Assembly (NCBI RefSeq): GCF_907165205.1
Contig: NC_058189.1
Span: 41,256,270-41,320,269, forward strand
Length of the DNA stretch: 64,000 nucleotides
Direction of reading: 5' to 3'
Source of the DNA: Coccinella septempunctata
Taxonomy: Eukaryota > Arthropoda > Insecta > Coleoptera > Coccinellidae
The position numbers were made by a program, and so were the translations under genes. Position 1 is the stretch's first letter, and the number at the start of each line of letters is the position of its first letter. Positions 44,521 to 58,063 of this stretch are shown piece by piece. The notes under the pieces are model-generated. The model made no database searches. It saw nothing but the letters and a program-made list of their open reading frames with translations, and was not told the origin of the DNA.

Positions 44521-47500
44521 TTTTTTAATGTTGTACTTACTCTTTTTAATGTTGTACTTGGAATAATTTTATTAGAAATATGAAATATAAAGCTGATGCT
44601 TTCATTTCCTGAATGCTTTTAATATAGGGACTGTACGGTCATTGTTTGAACAATGTTTTCAGAAGTTTCTCGAAGAAGTGAAACTGTAATTTTTCGAAAT
44701 TTTCTTCTCATTTTCTCATTTTAAACCATAGGTACTATGCAATAAAAAATGTTTCAAACAACATTTCACTATTCGAAATATTTATTTTTCATTTCCTCGT
44801 TAAGTTGAGAATTCAATGAAGAAATTGAGTAAACTAAGGAAAATTTGGAAATTTCGGTTTGAAATTTCGCTTTTTTTTCAATCGTGACTCTTAACAGAGA
44901 AATGCATATTTCGCTTCATAAAAATTGCTGCTCATTTAACACATGGAAATCTATATGTATTTTCGGATATCTTATCTGAACCGGTACATATTTGTTGCGG
45001 AAAAAATATTAAGTTTTTTGCGTTTTGATCCATGAATTCAACAATATTTTTTTCTCTCGTGTCGATATTTAACATCCTATTCATTTCATGACGAAGTGAA
45101 TTTTGCATCTTTATGAATTTAATCAATACATTATTGAATATTCATTTCAGTTTTCATTTGATCGAGTACATCAATTTTTTGAAGCGTAACACAGGGATGG
45201 GTTTTTATTTTATTTTTTTGGATATCGATTGAAATTCATTCTGGTTATAGTTTATCTTGCTATATATATATATAGGAGGTATATGGTTAGATTCGGAATC
45301 TAAATTTCAAAGGTCATTTTATATATATTGCCCAATTAAAGAAAGGTTATATGAGTGCTGGCGAATGCTGAAAAAAAAAGAAAAATCTACAGTAGCACTG
45401 AAAAAATAGGGTGTTGAATTTTCCGGGCCAACTTTTTGTCACACATACAAACAGGAGTTTTTATCAAAATCCTGAAAAAAGTAAAATGTGAGATAAGTGC
45501 TGACAAATGCTGAAGAAAAACTGGAAGAAAATCTTCTATATAAATGGAAAAATGACTATTGATGTTTTCTGGAAAATCTATGTATGGCCAAAAAGACATT
45601 TTGTTCGAATCCTGGAGCAATTGAATGTGGAAAATACTAGTTGACGCCGAGGGAAACATTTCAAAAAAGAAGTGTAAAAATTTACGATACAATTTTCCAG
45701 AAATATCTACTTATATTATGACTGAAAGATTAACATACAAAGCATGTTTCTTCAAATTCCTGCTTCATGAGGGTAAGAGCTCTATTAGAGATTGAAAAAT
45801 CTGCAAGGTAAAGGAGTCAGGATATATATCCATGAGCAACACTGCTTTTGACATTTTTATAACGTTCTATTTGTATGAAGAGTTCAAACTAAGATCTGTT
45901 CAAACTTTGTTGGTACTAACTGCAGTCCAATTGCTCCACGAATAATCAGGGTTTTGGAATACTTTCATTCAGTGCTTTTTGTGTATAAAATTTTGTTTTC
46001 ACTTATTTTTTTCAATGAATAGTTGATAAAGATAATTCTATTTCCTATTTCTTGTTCAGTGAACCTTTTTCGTGAATTATTGTATTGAAATATCTACTTC
46101 TCGACGTCTCGGAAATGAAAAAATTAATTATTATTATACTTATGAAATCTGCTGCCTCTTCTACAAGGTAGAAATGCGGCCACCCTACATTGTTTACTTC
46201 TTCCACTAGGTTCAACAGAAACTTGTCAGGTATCTAATATTTTTCGTAATACATATGTATATCTATGTATCTCTTATCCTGATCAAATAACAGATTATAG
46301 TGGTCAATCTCGTCAAAAACTAATCTTCCAAAATTATCAATTATAAAATGATAAATAACATTGTTGATTAACTTCACCGAGTTCTGAGAGTATCTAATTA
46401 TAAAAGTCAAGACAAACATGAATTCCTATGAGAAGATCAAAATTTGATTGTATAATAAAATTCTCTGTAAATTGTCTGCTTGATTTCAACGAATTTATTT
46501 TTCATCTTCAGTTTGCCATCGCAATTAACATTGAGACATCGTTAAATACTGTTCCACGTAGTCATCGCATTTCGCGTAAATTATGAATGCACAATGTGTC
46601 CGCGGATCAAAGTCTATCATCGATAATTTTGCATACGTATATCCTTTTCAACACTTCATTTGAATATTAAGTTAGACGACATAATTCTATCCCCTGTATC
46701 CGGTAGAGTTCATTGGTAAACAATAATAACTGCTGAATACTTGGTACACCTGATTCATTATGCGATGCAAAATTCAATATCTGATTTGAATATTGTATGA
46801 TAATCGAAAAAAGTCGAAATGGATGCCTTTACAACTACCTAAGTGAAACATGAAGCATTTCCTCTTGAACCGAGTTCGGAATTTATAGGATATACTGATG
46901 ATCAAATGGGAGCTTTTGGATGATTACTTTGTGGTTTGGAAGGAAAAAAAATGAAGGCAACTAGCCCTAAGCAAGCCATAGATGCAGAGTGTTTCATTGG
47001 GAAACGGAAGTATTTAACAGGCGGATAGGTGCCATATAGGTGGCACCACGGTGGTTATGGAGATACCAGATTCATTGGCTCATACTGTCTTCGCAGCCGA
47101 GATACAGAATGTTTTATGAATTTTGCCCGTTTCTTCCTGAGGCCATATCAGACGAACTATCCGGTATATTTTCTTCATATTTGGCAAACGTGTTTCTTAT
47201 TCAAAGCTCATGTATCATGCAATAACCGCAAGCAAAATCCAGGTCCAGGTTGATTCATAACAAAAAATTATGAATCGTTTGAATCCTTGAAACAACACCC
47301 TGTAAGTCGAAATTTTGAAAATCTGTTTCAATATTTGTGGAGACCACAAAAAAGTAAGCTAGGCGTGTGCTTTAAATTTTCGCGCAGACAGTTTTACTGC
47401 ACAAAATTTTAACGTAAAAGTGAAGTTATTAACTACTTGGATTCCTGAAAGTGGTTTGATGTGACTTTTATTGATGAAATATCAAAACTGTCGAATTTAT

Positions 47501-48890
47501 AATTATTTTAACATTACTTAGTAATTACTTACTACATTGGTTTTTCTTTTTGAAGCTACAGATAATTTCAGTTTGTATTTTTAAGTTACTCAGTTATGTA
47601 CACATAACTGATTATCGAAATTGATATTGCTTGGATATTGTTATTGAATGTTTCAGTGTACAGTTTGGACACATGTCAATAAATAAATTGATTGAGTGAC
47701 CAATCATTTTTCAATTATTCTCTTCAAAGTTTATGCAGTTGATATTCCGATCACAATTTTGTACGAAACTTTGGTAATAATGTCCTCCATACTTTCATAA
47801 TTTTTTAAATACTGTTCAGCAATAAAGGAGGGAGATGTCACAAGAAATTCTCACTTTCAACTAATCCTTAACTGTTTAAACTTGCTTTTTCGGAGCATAA
47901 GACTAATTCACTGCATTTTGCCAACGAGGTGGGAGTTGTGTTACTCTGATGAGGCTCTAGATCTAGAAGCACAAGTCCCAAATGGTCATTATGCACCCTT
48001 TACCGAATTGGTTCTTCCTATTGGCATTACTTCATTCGATTCAGATTTTAACATTTATTCATAGTTTTATCGACGAGTGCGGAGTCAAACTCCGTATACA
48101 TTCTTAACATTCGGAATATACATGGTTACACATTTTAAAAGATCCAGTGAAATAACTCCTTGGGGAGAGCATGGATCAGAAAGTGTTTTAAATAGAAGTT
48201 CCTAAGTCTTCAGGGGGACATCGAAAGCAGACTTTCAATCTGACCTTGGCTAGAGATTCAATGGTTATTTCAAGGACAAGTAGAGTTTTTTTAATGGGGT
48301 GTATAGGTATATTTTTCTTTGCAGAAGATATTCTATTATCGCGGAGCCAACTTATGTATGCGATTGGAAAAAATTCAGAAAACAAACGATTTTTTTTCGA
48401 ATATGTTCACACGGAATACAAAAATAAAGATTCTAAGAGAGATAACTTTCAAGTACCTCATCATGACCAATTCAAGCATAAAACACTTTATATCCTCAGA
48501 GAAATTCATTTTATGGAAAAAACTAAAGAGTCATATTAAGATTAATATTTTGCAGAGAAAATATCTTCGCCATTCGAAAAATCTACTTACACTTGAAATT
48601 ATTTCGAAATCAAATTAGAAAGTCATATTAAATTTTTGCATTCGGTATCCTCCTTCCTCCCAAGGAGGATTTAAGAGGATTTTTCTAAATGGGTCACCCT
48701 GTATTTTTTACTCATATTAGGTATATGAGTTCTCTTCAACTTCTCGTATAAATACTGCACTGCAAGAGTGAAACCATTGCTGCTAATGAATTCCAGAAGT
48801 AACCAAAATTTTTTATATATTAAACACTTATCAGCTAATTTTTTTATTTTGTTGTCGTCATGAATACTATTGGATGGTACTTCACACATA
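44521..48890. other. No recognisable gene
   Basis: AT-rich sequence with a (TA)7 microsatellite near 45261. Short ORFs, including two overlapping ones at 47029-47253, show no reliable motif. Confidence 0.45.
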
Positions 48891-48892
48891 TA

Positions 48893-49779
48893 CAGAGTGT
48901 CTGTAAACAAATGCGAAGGACTTAGGGAGATGATTCCTCGATGAAGATATGTGGGGGTAGTTCCTATAAATTTTTTTCGAAATCGACCACCGTTCCAAGA
49001 TATAGCCTTTGGAAAGCCATGACGAGTTGACAGTTTTTAATTTTTTTTACGGGTTCTAAAAAACACTGAGTCATAAAACTATACATAATATAAAACACTA
49101 AGTAAATGTTACTCACACAATTTTTTAGATTCCATAACTCCTTATGATTTTCCTTCTAAAATTGTTTTCGTAGGATAGATTTTCGAAAAATAAAATTCTC
49201 TTATGGTTTCGCATTAAATTCTGGAGAAAAAAGTTTGTTGCAAAATTTCGATACAGTTACTCTTCTCGGAATAAAAAAAAAACTTACAAGCAGTATACGG
49301 AGGTCTATGAGGCAGGGATTTGATGCATATATTTTAGCGGGAGGTAGTCACTTATACGATGAAATGGAATGAACAGTGATCAGAACTGCTCGTAAGTCTT
49401 TATTTATTCCGAGAAGAGCATCGACTGTATCGAAATTTTGCAACAAACTTTTTTCTCCAGAATTCAATGCGAAACCATAAGAGAATTTTATTTTCCGAAA
49501 ATCTATCCCACGAAAACAATTTTAGAAAGAAAATCATAAGAAGTTGTTATTTTTATCCCCTAATAATAAAGTTATGAAATCTGAAAAATTGTGTGAGTAA
49601 CATCTACTTAGTGCTTCATATTGTGTATAGTTTTATGACTCAGTGTTTTTTAGAACCCTTAAAAAAAATTAAAGTCATGGAAGGGAGGTCGATCTCGAAA
49701 AAAAATTATAGGAACTACTGCTTATTTTCATCGATTTATCATCTCCGTAAGTTCTTCACATTTGTTCACAGAAAGACTG
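48893..49779. mobile_element. 887-bp palindromic MITE
   Basis: Starts CAGAGTGTCTGTAAACAAAT after TA and ends with ATTTGTTCACAGAAAGACTG before TA. The arms (about 400 bp) pair along nearly all their length; examples are TTGCAACAAACTTTTTTCTC with its inverse near 49230, and TATTCCGAGAAGAG with its inverse near 49262. The centre is near 49330. Overlapping ORFs are by-products. Confidence 0.85.
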
Positions 49780-49781
49780 TA

Positions 49782-52750
49782 TAAATTTAGGGATATGAAA
49801 GTGTCTCATCCATGATAAAAAAAACATGATCAAAATTGGAATTGTCAGAATTACATTTTTTTGTTTGTCTTTCAAAAACTATCGAACGATAGTTGTTAAC
49901 CGAAGGTGTTCAACCTTCTGAAGCTGTTTTGGAAACTACTGGAAATAAATCGATGAAATTTCGATCAGTTCAGGAAATCCCTCAGTTCATGGATTATTTG
50001 ATAATGAGAAATAAATACTTTCATCATCTTAAAAGCGCTCATCTTTTTCATGGTATGGGACATTTTGTATTTCTTTTTAGAAATGCTTGAAATCATAATT
50101 CGATAAAAATATGGGATCCCATTTAAAATATGGGTTTCCATTTAAAATATGGGTTCCCATTCAAAGTAAGGACATTTTTGATGAAAGCTCGTATAAAAAT
50201 CTGACTGAATTTTCTGTGAAATCAAGATGATAGTGGAAAAGGAAAACGTACAACATGGCTTCAATGAAATTTCATCCTTCTAAAGTTACGTCGAAAAAAA
50301 AAATATGAGAACAATAATATTGGTGTTATAATTCCTTTTTCACAAATATTTCGATGATTATCTAAAACTAGATCCTGGAACGAATAAAAATTAGTCGTAA
50401 CAAAAATCACATGATGATTATCTCTTCAAAAATTGAACAAATTATGTAAAAACATAAAACCAGATGCATTAGAACCCCAAGCACGTTCGGACCATTTGAA
50501 TTTATAAATCGCCCCTGTCACAATTTATACAAGCGGGCTCAAAGTTTCTCACACCTATGCAGGTGTTGATTCAATCTGGACAAGCTTGTATGTAATGTGT
50601 TCCTTCTTATCTCGCCACTCAAACACCGAAAGCCGTACGCTTCTGTGGGAAAATCTCCAAGCCAACGCTGATCTTCAAATATCTCTCATTTACGAAATAT
50701 CTTCTGTACATAATACTTATCAATATCTGTTGGCTATGTTTGTTCTTCCACCGAGTTTGTTTCTCACAAGAGAGAGTTCATCGGATTGAGTGGGAAATAC
50801 TGTTATTTACAGATGATGAGCTGGAATCAACGGAAGGACAGGAGTTAATTAACACTTGGCAACGATTCAGGTAGATCCATTGTTTTGAAAATAAAGGGAT
50901 ATTAGGTCGTATGTTCCCTTCCGGTTTTCATCGACATTCGTGAATTCGTAAATATGCAATTATACCCCTAAGCAAGGTAGCAACAACCTCAAGAATCAAA
51001 TCAAACCTATGGTAGTCGATAGACTCGTGAATTTGGGGTAACCCATGCAGGTAAGCGTAAGTGATCCAAAACTATCGACTTGATTTCCTTTTCGAACAAA
51101 GGTCCGACCATGAGCACATCCCAATAATATTTTTCTGTTTGTTTGAATAGCAATCTCCCATTTTTGTTTCATTTTTGGATTTGGCCCTTAATGCACCTAG
51201 GTTTCATACACTTATCTGCCTTTCTTTTAGACTTAAGTCATTTTATATGTCGAAAACTCGTTGTTCATGAACCCACAAAAGTATTCATAACTTCAGAACC
51301 ATTCAACATAAGTCAACCCTATTTGCTCCAGTCGATTCCTTGAGCTTCAGTGCATCTTATGAAATGCAGTGCAGGCTACGTTAATGTCGATGTTATATGT
51401 TATAATGATAAATTTTTAGGATAAAAATGTCGCTAAAAAATTAAACTCCACGTCAAAGGATTGAAATTATAATATGAAATATAACTTCTTAGGTTCATTC
51501 ATTGCGATATTCAGAAATATCCTAGCGCACTAACAGCAACTCATTATTGTGCGTTTCGTTTTAAATAATTGCAGCTGTTTCAAAATTGGCTATTGTGCAA
51601 TGACTGACAGATGGCGGCATTCACAAGTGTTCATCTGTGACACTTATTGGACGTTGGATATGTTCCTTTCACGTGTGAAGAAGCAAAATGACAAACCATA
51701 AAGATCGACGTTGAAACCAATTAAGAGGCTGTTATTCAAGCAATGGACCATAAAAGAATACCAGTTATTACGAATTGATCGCTCGACAATTATATAATGA
51801 TTGTATTTGCATGTACGAATCCGAAATGATTCCGTAAGGTTTATGGTCCAAAAGTTGTAATTACATTTTATTACCAATTCTGCAGTAATCTGAATCCTCG
51901 ATATCCAAGAAGCTCAATTAAACAATAAATGGGAGTCATAAATGCTTGCCATCAAGGAAAAAAAAATGTTAATATGGGAATATACAGAACGAATAAAAAC
52001 ATTCAGTTCAAATTTCTTTATATGCATAGTTGGGGAGTTTCTGATAAAACGTCTACGAGGGTAGTTGAGTTTGTTTAAATGGCATACATAAATTTTTCTG
52101 CCAGAAATGGAAATACGTTTGTTACTCACGATGATTAGATCATTGATGGAGGTTTTCACCATCCCTTTTCTCATCAAAGGGTAGAAATGCTTGAACTGAA
52201 TGATTTTCGATTTTTGATATTCATGGAAATACTGAGACCATCATCAAAGCCAAACTTATTGATTAAATTCATTGAAACTTGTATGGTTATTGACATATGC
52301 TGAGATCGAGTCAGAGATGAATCAATTATTTCAATATTTCAGGGCTGGGTCTATTGATACTCATTCAAATTTTTCAAGGTAAAAATATCACTTGATATTT
52401 CGAATTTCATTTAATTGCTCCGCTTTTAAGAATGAACCTAAAATAAATTTTAATAATACGTGTTATCATTTAAATTGTCACATCTACAATTCTTTTTTTA
52501 TGAATCTTTGAAATTGGACAAAGTTCGAAAAATTGAATTTATTCAAATGAACAGAAATAAGATATCTCGTAGGAGTCTGGATTGAATATCAAACATAAGA
52601 ATCTTTTTGAAAAATGACTGTAGTTGTGAAAGATGATAATAATCAGCTGTGTAAATCATTGGTGAAACAATGAAAGGTAAAAAAGTTTACCCGGCATGCC
52701 ACAAGTCATAAATATTAGAGGAATATATTTTCAACATGTTGTAGGTGGAC
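49782..52750. other. No recognisable gene
   Basis: AT-rich DNA with a 19-bp tandem triplet at 50109-50165. I cannot support any of the 60-87-codon ORFs. Confidence 0.45.
50109..50165 (+). repeat. 19-bp tandem repeat, three units
   Basis: Units of the form ATATGGG.TCCCATTTAAA recur at 50109, 50128 and 50147. Each unit is itself near-palindromic around GGGATCCC. Confidence 0.75.
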
Positions 52751-52754
52751 CCCA

Positions 52755-53036
52755 TTTTGGCTTGGAATTGACAATACCTACCCAAAGTACCATTTCTCGG
52801 CCTCCTCCATCTCTAGATCTTAATCCAATAGATTATTTTTTGGGGGAAAATTGAAGGATATGGTTTATTCTGAAGACACCCATTCGAGAGACCAGTTTAT
52901 GAACAGAATAATCAACTGTTGCGATATATTGAATAATAATGGCGATATGATTGGAAAGGCTACATTCATTCTAAAAATTCGCCAAGAGAAATGTGTAAAC
53001 AAGCAAATGGTTTTTATTTCGAACAATTTTTGAAAT
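52755..53036 (+). pseudogene. IS630/Tc1/mariner-type transposase C-terminal remnant
   Basis: Translation reads PPPSLDLNPIDYFLGGKLKD then MVYSEDTHSRDQFMNRII, close to the W.PRSPDL.PLDFFLWG..K..VY..P....DL..RI pattern near the last catalytic residue of insect mariner-related transposases. A frame change joins the upstream half to the ORF from 52851. No TIR is visible, and only the last roughly 90 codons remain. Confidence 0.65.
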
Positions 53037-53320
53037 AATGTTGACTCAATTCCAATATAGGGAATTCATTTATTCCCATTTTCATTAGATACCTCTATTA
53101 CTGCATTACAGTATTTTTAATTTTCTTTAATCTATCTAATCTAAATGATCTTTCACGAATACTTTCACGTTTCATAGTATACCATAAGATATCTCAGTTA
53201 GTTGGGGAGCCGAAGAGGGAAATTCGGGATTTACTCGAGCGTGTCAGATTAATAAAAGGGGACATACCTCGGACCCTGTAGAGTACCTCTACCAAAAATT
53301 AGACCTGTATATAGGGGGAA

Positions 53321-53690
53321 TGGGGGCTACCGTTTTTTTGCTCACCAGTTGGCGCCTTTGTAAAGTGAGGTCCTGAACATAGACAAACTAATGCAAGATT
53401 TGTTTATCTACGATGACGGGAACTTGTCATTTCACAGATCATAATATTGGAGAAATTGAATATATAAATATTTGGTTACTAATCAATATCTTGTTCGTCA
53501 TGTGTGTAAGTCCCTTTCTGACAATGATTTGGCTTCACTTCTTTTATAGCATTAAACACGTAATATCGATAAAAGTATTATAGATATATGGAGACCACAA
53601 ACTTAATATTAATTATATAGTTGAGTCTATGATTTGGACCTCACGCTACACTAGCACATCTAGCGGCGAATTCACACGCGTTAGCCCTCA
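53321..53690. mobile_element. 370-bp MITE nested in copy c
   Basis: The ends TGGGGGCTACCG and, inverted, TGAGGGCTAACG continue as a diverged TIR of about 65 bp that includes GTGAGGTCC..A.CATAGAC on both sides. The segment is absent from copy a at the equivalent point, which proves the insertion. The target duplication is not clear. Confidence 0.7.
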
Positions 53691-53762
53691 TTGTCTAGGA
53701 CAGCCTGTCAAAATAGCAAAAAAAAAAACGATCATTGTACATACTCGAGCGTGTCAGATTAA

Positions 53763-53985
53763 CCCTTAATAACCTGAGTTATGATCACTATTCTAATTGA
53801 ATAAATATTCTTTATAGAGTGTACAAGACAAAAACAACTCAATTTCTGTTTGAAAATTGTATAGTTTTTGTTTGAGAAGAATGGTGTTACATATATGTAA
53901 CGCTAATAGCTACAGTTACTGAGAAATAAAATAGATTTACCAGTGAAATTTGCGTTACATATGTGTAACACTAGGTTATTATGGG
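53763..53985. mobile_element. 223-bp piggyBac-like MITE (TTAA)
   Basis: Flanked by TTAA on both sides (53759-53762 and 53986-53989). Ends CCCTTAATAACCTGAGTTA and, inverted, CCCATAATAACCTAGTGTTA. Copy a of the host element has a single TTAA at this point (GATTAAGATATATA), giving a natural empty site. The CCC start and TTAA duplication fit piggyBac. It holds two near-palindromic GTTACATAT.TGTAAC words. Confidence 0.85.
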
Positions 53986-54865
53986 TTAAGATATATGTGG
54001 TTAATTACATGTTGAAAAGTATACATTCTCTTAATCTGACAATTTAAGAGTGTCGAAAATGTGTGGGAGGGCGCCAAAGTTGCAAACAAAAGGTCACGTG
54101 TACATTCTCGAGCGCGGTGGCGTTTATTTCTTATTTTGAAGCTAATGATTCAAGAATAACAAAAAAATATAATCTGACAGTTTTAGCAAGCCGAAACAAT
54201 AAAAATTGGCCATAAGGGTCACAAAAATCAGTTTTTTTGAATTATCTCCTGCCCTGCCCTTCAAATCTTTTTCGCATTCATTATAAAAGTTGTAGTTTCA
54301 CTCGTTGGAAAATAGTACATTCTAAGGTTCAGTCACAGACAACACTAAAATTTTCGTGACTAATTTCGAAATTGTCATCATAGAAAATCCTTGTCATTTT
54401 GACAATTGTAGATTAGACTGGGATTCTACATTGACCTTGCCCTTTCCTATGTGTGGCTAAGCTTCTCGCCCTTATACATTTTCAAAGGACCGCTGTGACC
54501 TTGCGTCACGTCCAAATTGTCAGTCCCTTGAAAAGTAGTTTCCTTTGGGTCCAATTAACACATCCTCCAAAAATCTGACACGCTGGAGATTTTCAACTCT
54601 TCCGTACGGCCAGTCCCACCGCGCAAACTGTCAGATAAGCATGAATTCATTATCGGAGACACGTAGAGCATATACAGCATCTTAATATGACAGTATGTAC
54701 ACCTGACGATTTTTTTCTACATCTTTGATACCCTGCAGACGCTTTCCCCACCGCTGAAAGTGCATACATCATAGAACCTTTTTTTTTCTTTCTACCATCT
54801 AATCTTAAAAATCCACTAGGCCTCCACGACGCCAGCCGATATAGCATCGTCGGCTCCCCAACTAA

Positions 54866-56296
54866 GCCCCGCTTATGTGAATAAATTCAATTTTTCCAAA
54901 TTTATCCAATTTGAAAAATTAATAAAAAAATTGTATTATGTGAAAACTTAGAGTGGTACTACATATTGAGGCTTAATTTAGGTTCTTTCTGAAAAGCGAA
55001 ACAATTATTTGAAATTCGAAATACGAAGTGATATTTTTACGCTGAACATATTTAATAATTATTTAGGAATATTGAATATCTCTGACTCGATCTCAAGCAT
55101 GTGTCAATAACCTCCCAAGTTTCAATAAATTCCGACGATAAGTTTTGCTTTTATAAGGGTCTCAGTATTTCCATGAATTTTGAAAATAACCCTGTGAGCT
55201 TCTGGGGAAAACCAGAAATTAGTTTTTCATAGTCAATCCGTACTCAGCTAGTCCAACTCTATCTTTGATAAAGAGTATGTACATTTACTCCCAGGACAAC
55301 CTGTATAGTAGTGCAGTGAAGTTGACTGATCCAATGTAAAAATTCAAAACTTACTCTTCGAGCATTTTTCCACAAAATAGTAAATACCAAACATATGAAA
55401 TTTGTCTTTTCGGAAATTGAAGATATTTTCTACAAACCTGAAAGAATTTATCATATCACATCAAGACTGAATCCAAAATACATACAATACAAATCCTAAT
55501 TTCTGATCCACGAGAAAAATATACCTAAATTATATCATGTTAATTACTAACGGCCGTTTTCAATAATCCTATCTATCCATTGTTTCAGTTACTGAAGATA
55601 GAAAATGCATGTGATTTCGTTTCTATGATCTATCTGTAGATATATTTTAGAATGGTTACCAATGGTTACTAATCGTCAGTAAGTGAAACGATGGATAGAT
55701 AGGTTTATTGAAAACGGCCGTTAGTTTACTTTGAATGACTGCGATCACCGTAAATATTATTTCTGGAACTTTTACAAGAAAGTCGTAAACATTCCAGGTA
55801 ATTTAATAATGTGTTACTTATTACTTCCGAATTGAACTCTTTCTTCTCCCATGAGAATTTTTCAATAAGAGTGACTGTTCCAAATTGTCCTTCCATATCT
55901 CTTTTGTTTCTGAAGTCGTCTATTTTATACAATTAAGTAAACGGTGGAGTTTCACCTTGTCTGAGATATTTATGCCCTGCCAACATAAATCATATCATAT
56001 GCGACAAGATATGACACTCCCCTATAAATCCTGTCAATGTAGGCTATCGCATTCAAAATATGAGAAGATAAAATGTATATTTATTGTCAATTAAAAAAAC
56101 TCAATATTGATCAAATTATTTTATCTCGTTTAACCTTCGGCAACCCTGAGATTGTTTGTGGAGAAGAGATTTTCGAGGGTGACATCTTGATGTCATAAAT
56201 TTTCCAGATAAGAACTATAACTTATGTGAATTTCAGCCCGTATTATCGCAAGTTATCTTCATTCTCGGATATTTTCTCCGACTTGTTAAAGTATTA
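54866..56296. other. Mostly featureless; contains one short MITE
   Basis: AT-rich DNA with the 178-bp element at 55547-55724. No gene supported. Confidence 0.45.
55547..55724. mobile_element. 178-bp MITE
   Basis: The termini CTAACGGCCGTTTTCAATAA and the inverted TTATTGAAAACGGCCGTTAG are perfect over 20 bp and extend with few gaps through CCTATCTATCCAT. The GGCCG core is itself palindromic. The flanking duplication is ambiguous. No ORF. Confidence 0.85.
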
Positions 56297-56735
56297 TACA
56301 GGGTGTTTCATTGGTAAATGAACATACAGTAGCCTGAGCTAGAGCTACCCTAAGCGAGTCCAAAAAACCCATATTAGATAGGTCTAATCAATGGGCAAGT
56401 TTCCTAAAACTCCAAAACCGAATTTGAGATTATTTATGGAAAGCCTTTTCTACTAGTTATCCAACAAATAAAAGATTCGCTTCAAAATTCAGACATTTCA
56501 GAAATACACCCTTCGAAACTTCGAAGGGTGTGAAAGCTTGTGACGTAGAATGCCTTTATTGAAGTATAGTAATTTTTGTTAATTCGACAACACTGGAACC
56601 GATCAAGAAGATATCCACAGATTACAAAAAATTGTTTCTGTAATCTGTGTCTTAACCTTCTTAAAACCGATGACATTTTGTGTTATTGTGTGTTTTTCTT
56701 GTCAAATGTGATTATCAAACTTGATATTTATTACG

Positions 56736-57358
56736 TCTATGGCATAGACTTATAATTCATGGACTCGCTGTCACGTGACTTTTCAGTAGATCGAGAGGTT
56801 GGGTGCATTAAAGAGAGAAGAGCTTATGCGTTCTAATCGAATTAGAAAGGGATGAACTGATTCCATGTGGGCAATGTCAAAATCATATGATGGATATAAA
56901 CAAATATGTGACGCAGACGTTGCCCACAAGGTGTTCATACGTTGAGTATTATTCACATTATATTTATTCTTGAATTCATTCCTTCTTTTCCATTAGAAGG
57001 AATGTTAAGGAATTCCTGTTTGCCTTCTCGGAAGCTTGTTGCACATTTATTATGAAAAATTTTTACAATTTTTCGCAGACTTTGCCCACAAGGTGTTGAT
57101 ACGTTGATTATTATTCTCATTACATCTATTCTTGAATAAAACTCACATATTTTTTGACATAATTAATTTCAAAGAAATGCTATGGAATTCCTGTGTGTCT
57201 TCTCGGAAGCTTGTTGAAAATTTATTAAAGAAAATTCTCGCATAAACTTGTCTTCTATAACCTTTTGACAGCTTGCCCACAAACTCTCCATCTTATTCAA
57301 CCTGCCGACCTCTCTCTCACAGGCGGAGTCCATGTTATTATAAGTCTATGGTCTATGG
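56736..57358. mobile_element. Nested inverted-repeat element
   Basis: CATAGACTTATAATTCATGG then ACTCGC at the left is matched by inverted GAGTCCATGTTATTATAAGT then CTATGG at the right. The interior carries a tandem duplication of about 163 bp (GCAGACGTTGCCCACAAGGT at 56914, GCAGACTTTGCCCACAAGGT at 57077), with a partial third unit near 57270. Confidence 0.6.
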
Positions 57359-57592
57359 TGATCAGAAAACTTTCATGACCATTACTGACACAAATGGGCG
57401 TTGCCGGATTGTAAAAATGACGTAGAATGTTCACAAGAGCACTTCTGAAATCAGAATTTTCGTAATCGAATACAGACAATATGTAATATGTTAAAATTCG
57501 AAAAAAATATATTTCGAGATATTTGAGTTATAAGGATTTTTATGACATATATTTTGAAAATTAGGGAAATACCCCATACGATAACCGAGATA

Positions 57593-58063
57593 CAGGGTAC
57601 TTCATGTATTCACCTAAAATTTGAATTTCTCATAACTTTTGAACCAACCAGTATAGTCGGTTGATATTTGGAATATATGATTCACTTACACAAAAACAGA
57701 TTGTCTTAGAACGATAAGTAACCAAAATAAACAAAGAAAACATTTCTCACTTCGCTTTCCCTGGAGTTTCCTTTGAGCAAAATGACGTGCGGGACAATGA
57801 AATCTACAGAATCTCATTGAAAATTTTCTGCTCTCTTCAAATATCTACATCAAATCCAAAAATTTTGATATACAGGGTGTTGAATCCCAGCTTGGAAGAT
57901 GTCCCATATTTTTCAATTACAGACCTGGAATTTTTTGGAATTTTAAATTTGAATCTATTGACCTCTGCAAGTGAATCATATATTCTAAATATCAACCGAC
58001 TATACTGGTTGGTTCAAAAGTTATGAGAAATTGAAATTTTAGGTGAATACATGAAGCACCCTG
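57593..58063. mobile_element. 471-bp TA-flanked MITE
   Basis: The ends CAGGGTACTTCATGTATTCA and, inverted, CAGGGTGCTTCATGTATTCA are followed by about 80 bp of further complementarity (GTATAGTCGGTTGATATTTG). TA lies on both sides. The next bases outside (GAGA / TCTCGGTTAT) are also complementary, so it either inserted at the centre of an older palindrome or the palindrome is larger than the MITE. Confidence 0.8.

Larger units (their letters stand above)
53201..54862. mobile_element. GGGGAGCC-ended element, copy c, with two inserts
   Basis: Starts GTTGGGGAGCCGAAGAGGGA after TA and ends with ATCGTCGGCTCCCCAAC before TA. Internal ACTCGAGCGTGTCAGATTA words recur at 53233 and 53742. It shares TAGAGTACCTCTACC, GCTAATGATTCAAGAATAAC and GACCGCTGTGACCTTGCGTC with the other copies. 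Two later insertions (53321-53690 and 53763-53985) lengthen it to 1.66 kb. No transposase ORF. Confidence 0.85.

Noticed and set aside
45255..45275. TATATA run as a TATA-box promoter
   Set aside because: A simple (TA)n microsatellite with no ORF or transcript start context downstream.
47029..47253. Two overlapping ORFs with coding-like texture
   Set aside because: Cysteine and aromatic residues looked suggestive, but the two frames compete, there is no known family, and no repeat or splice support.
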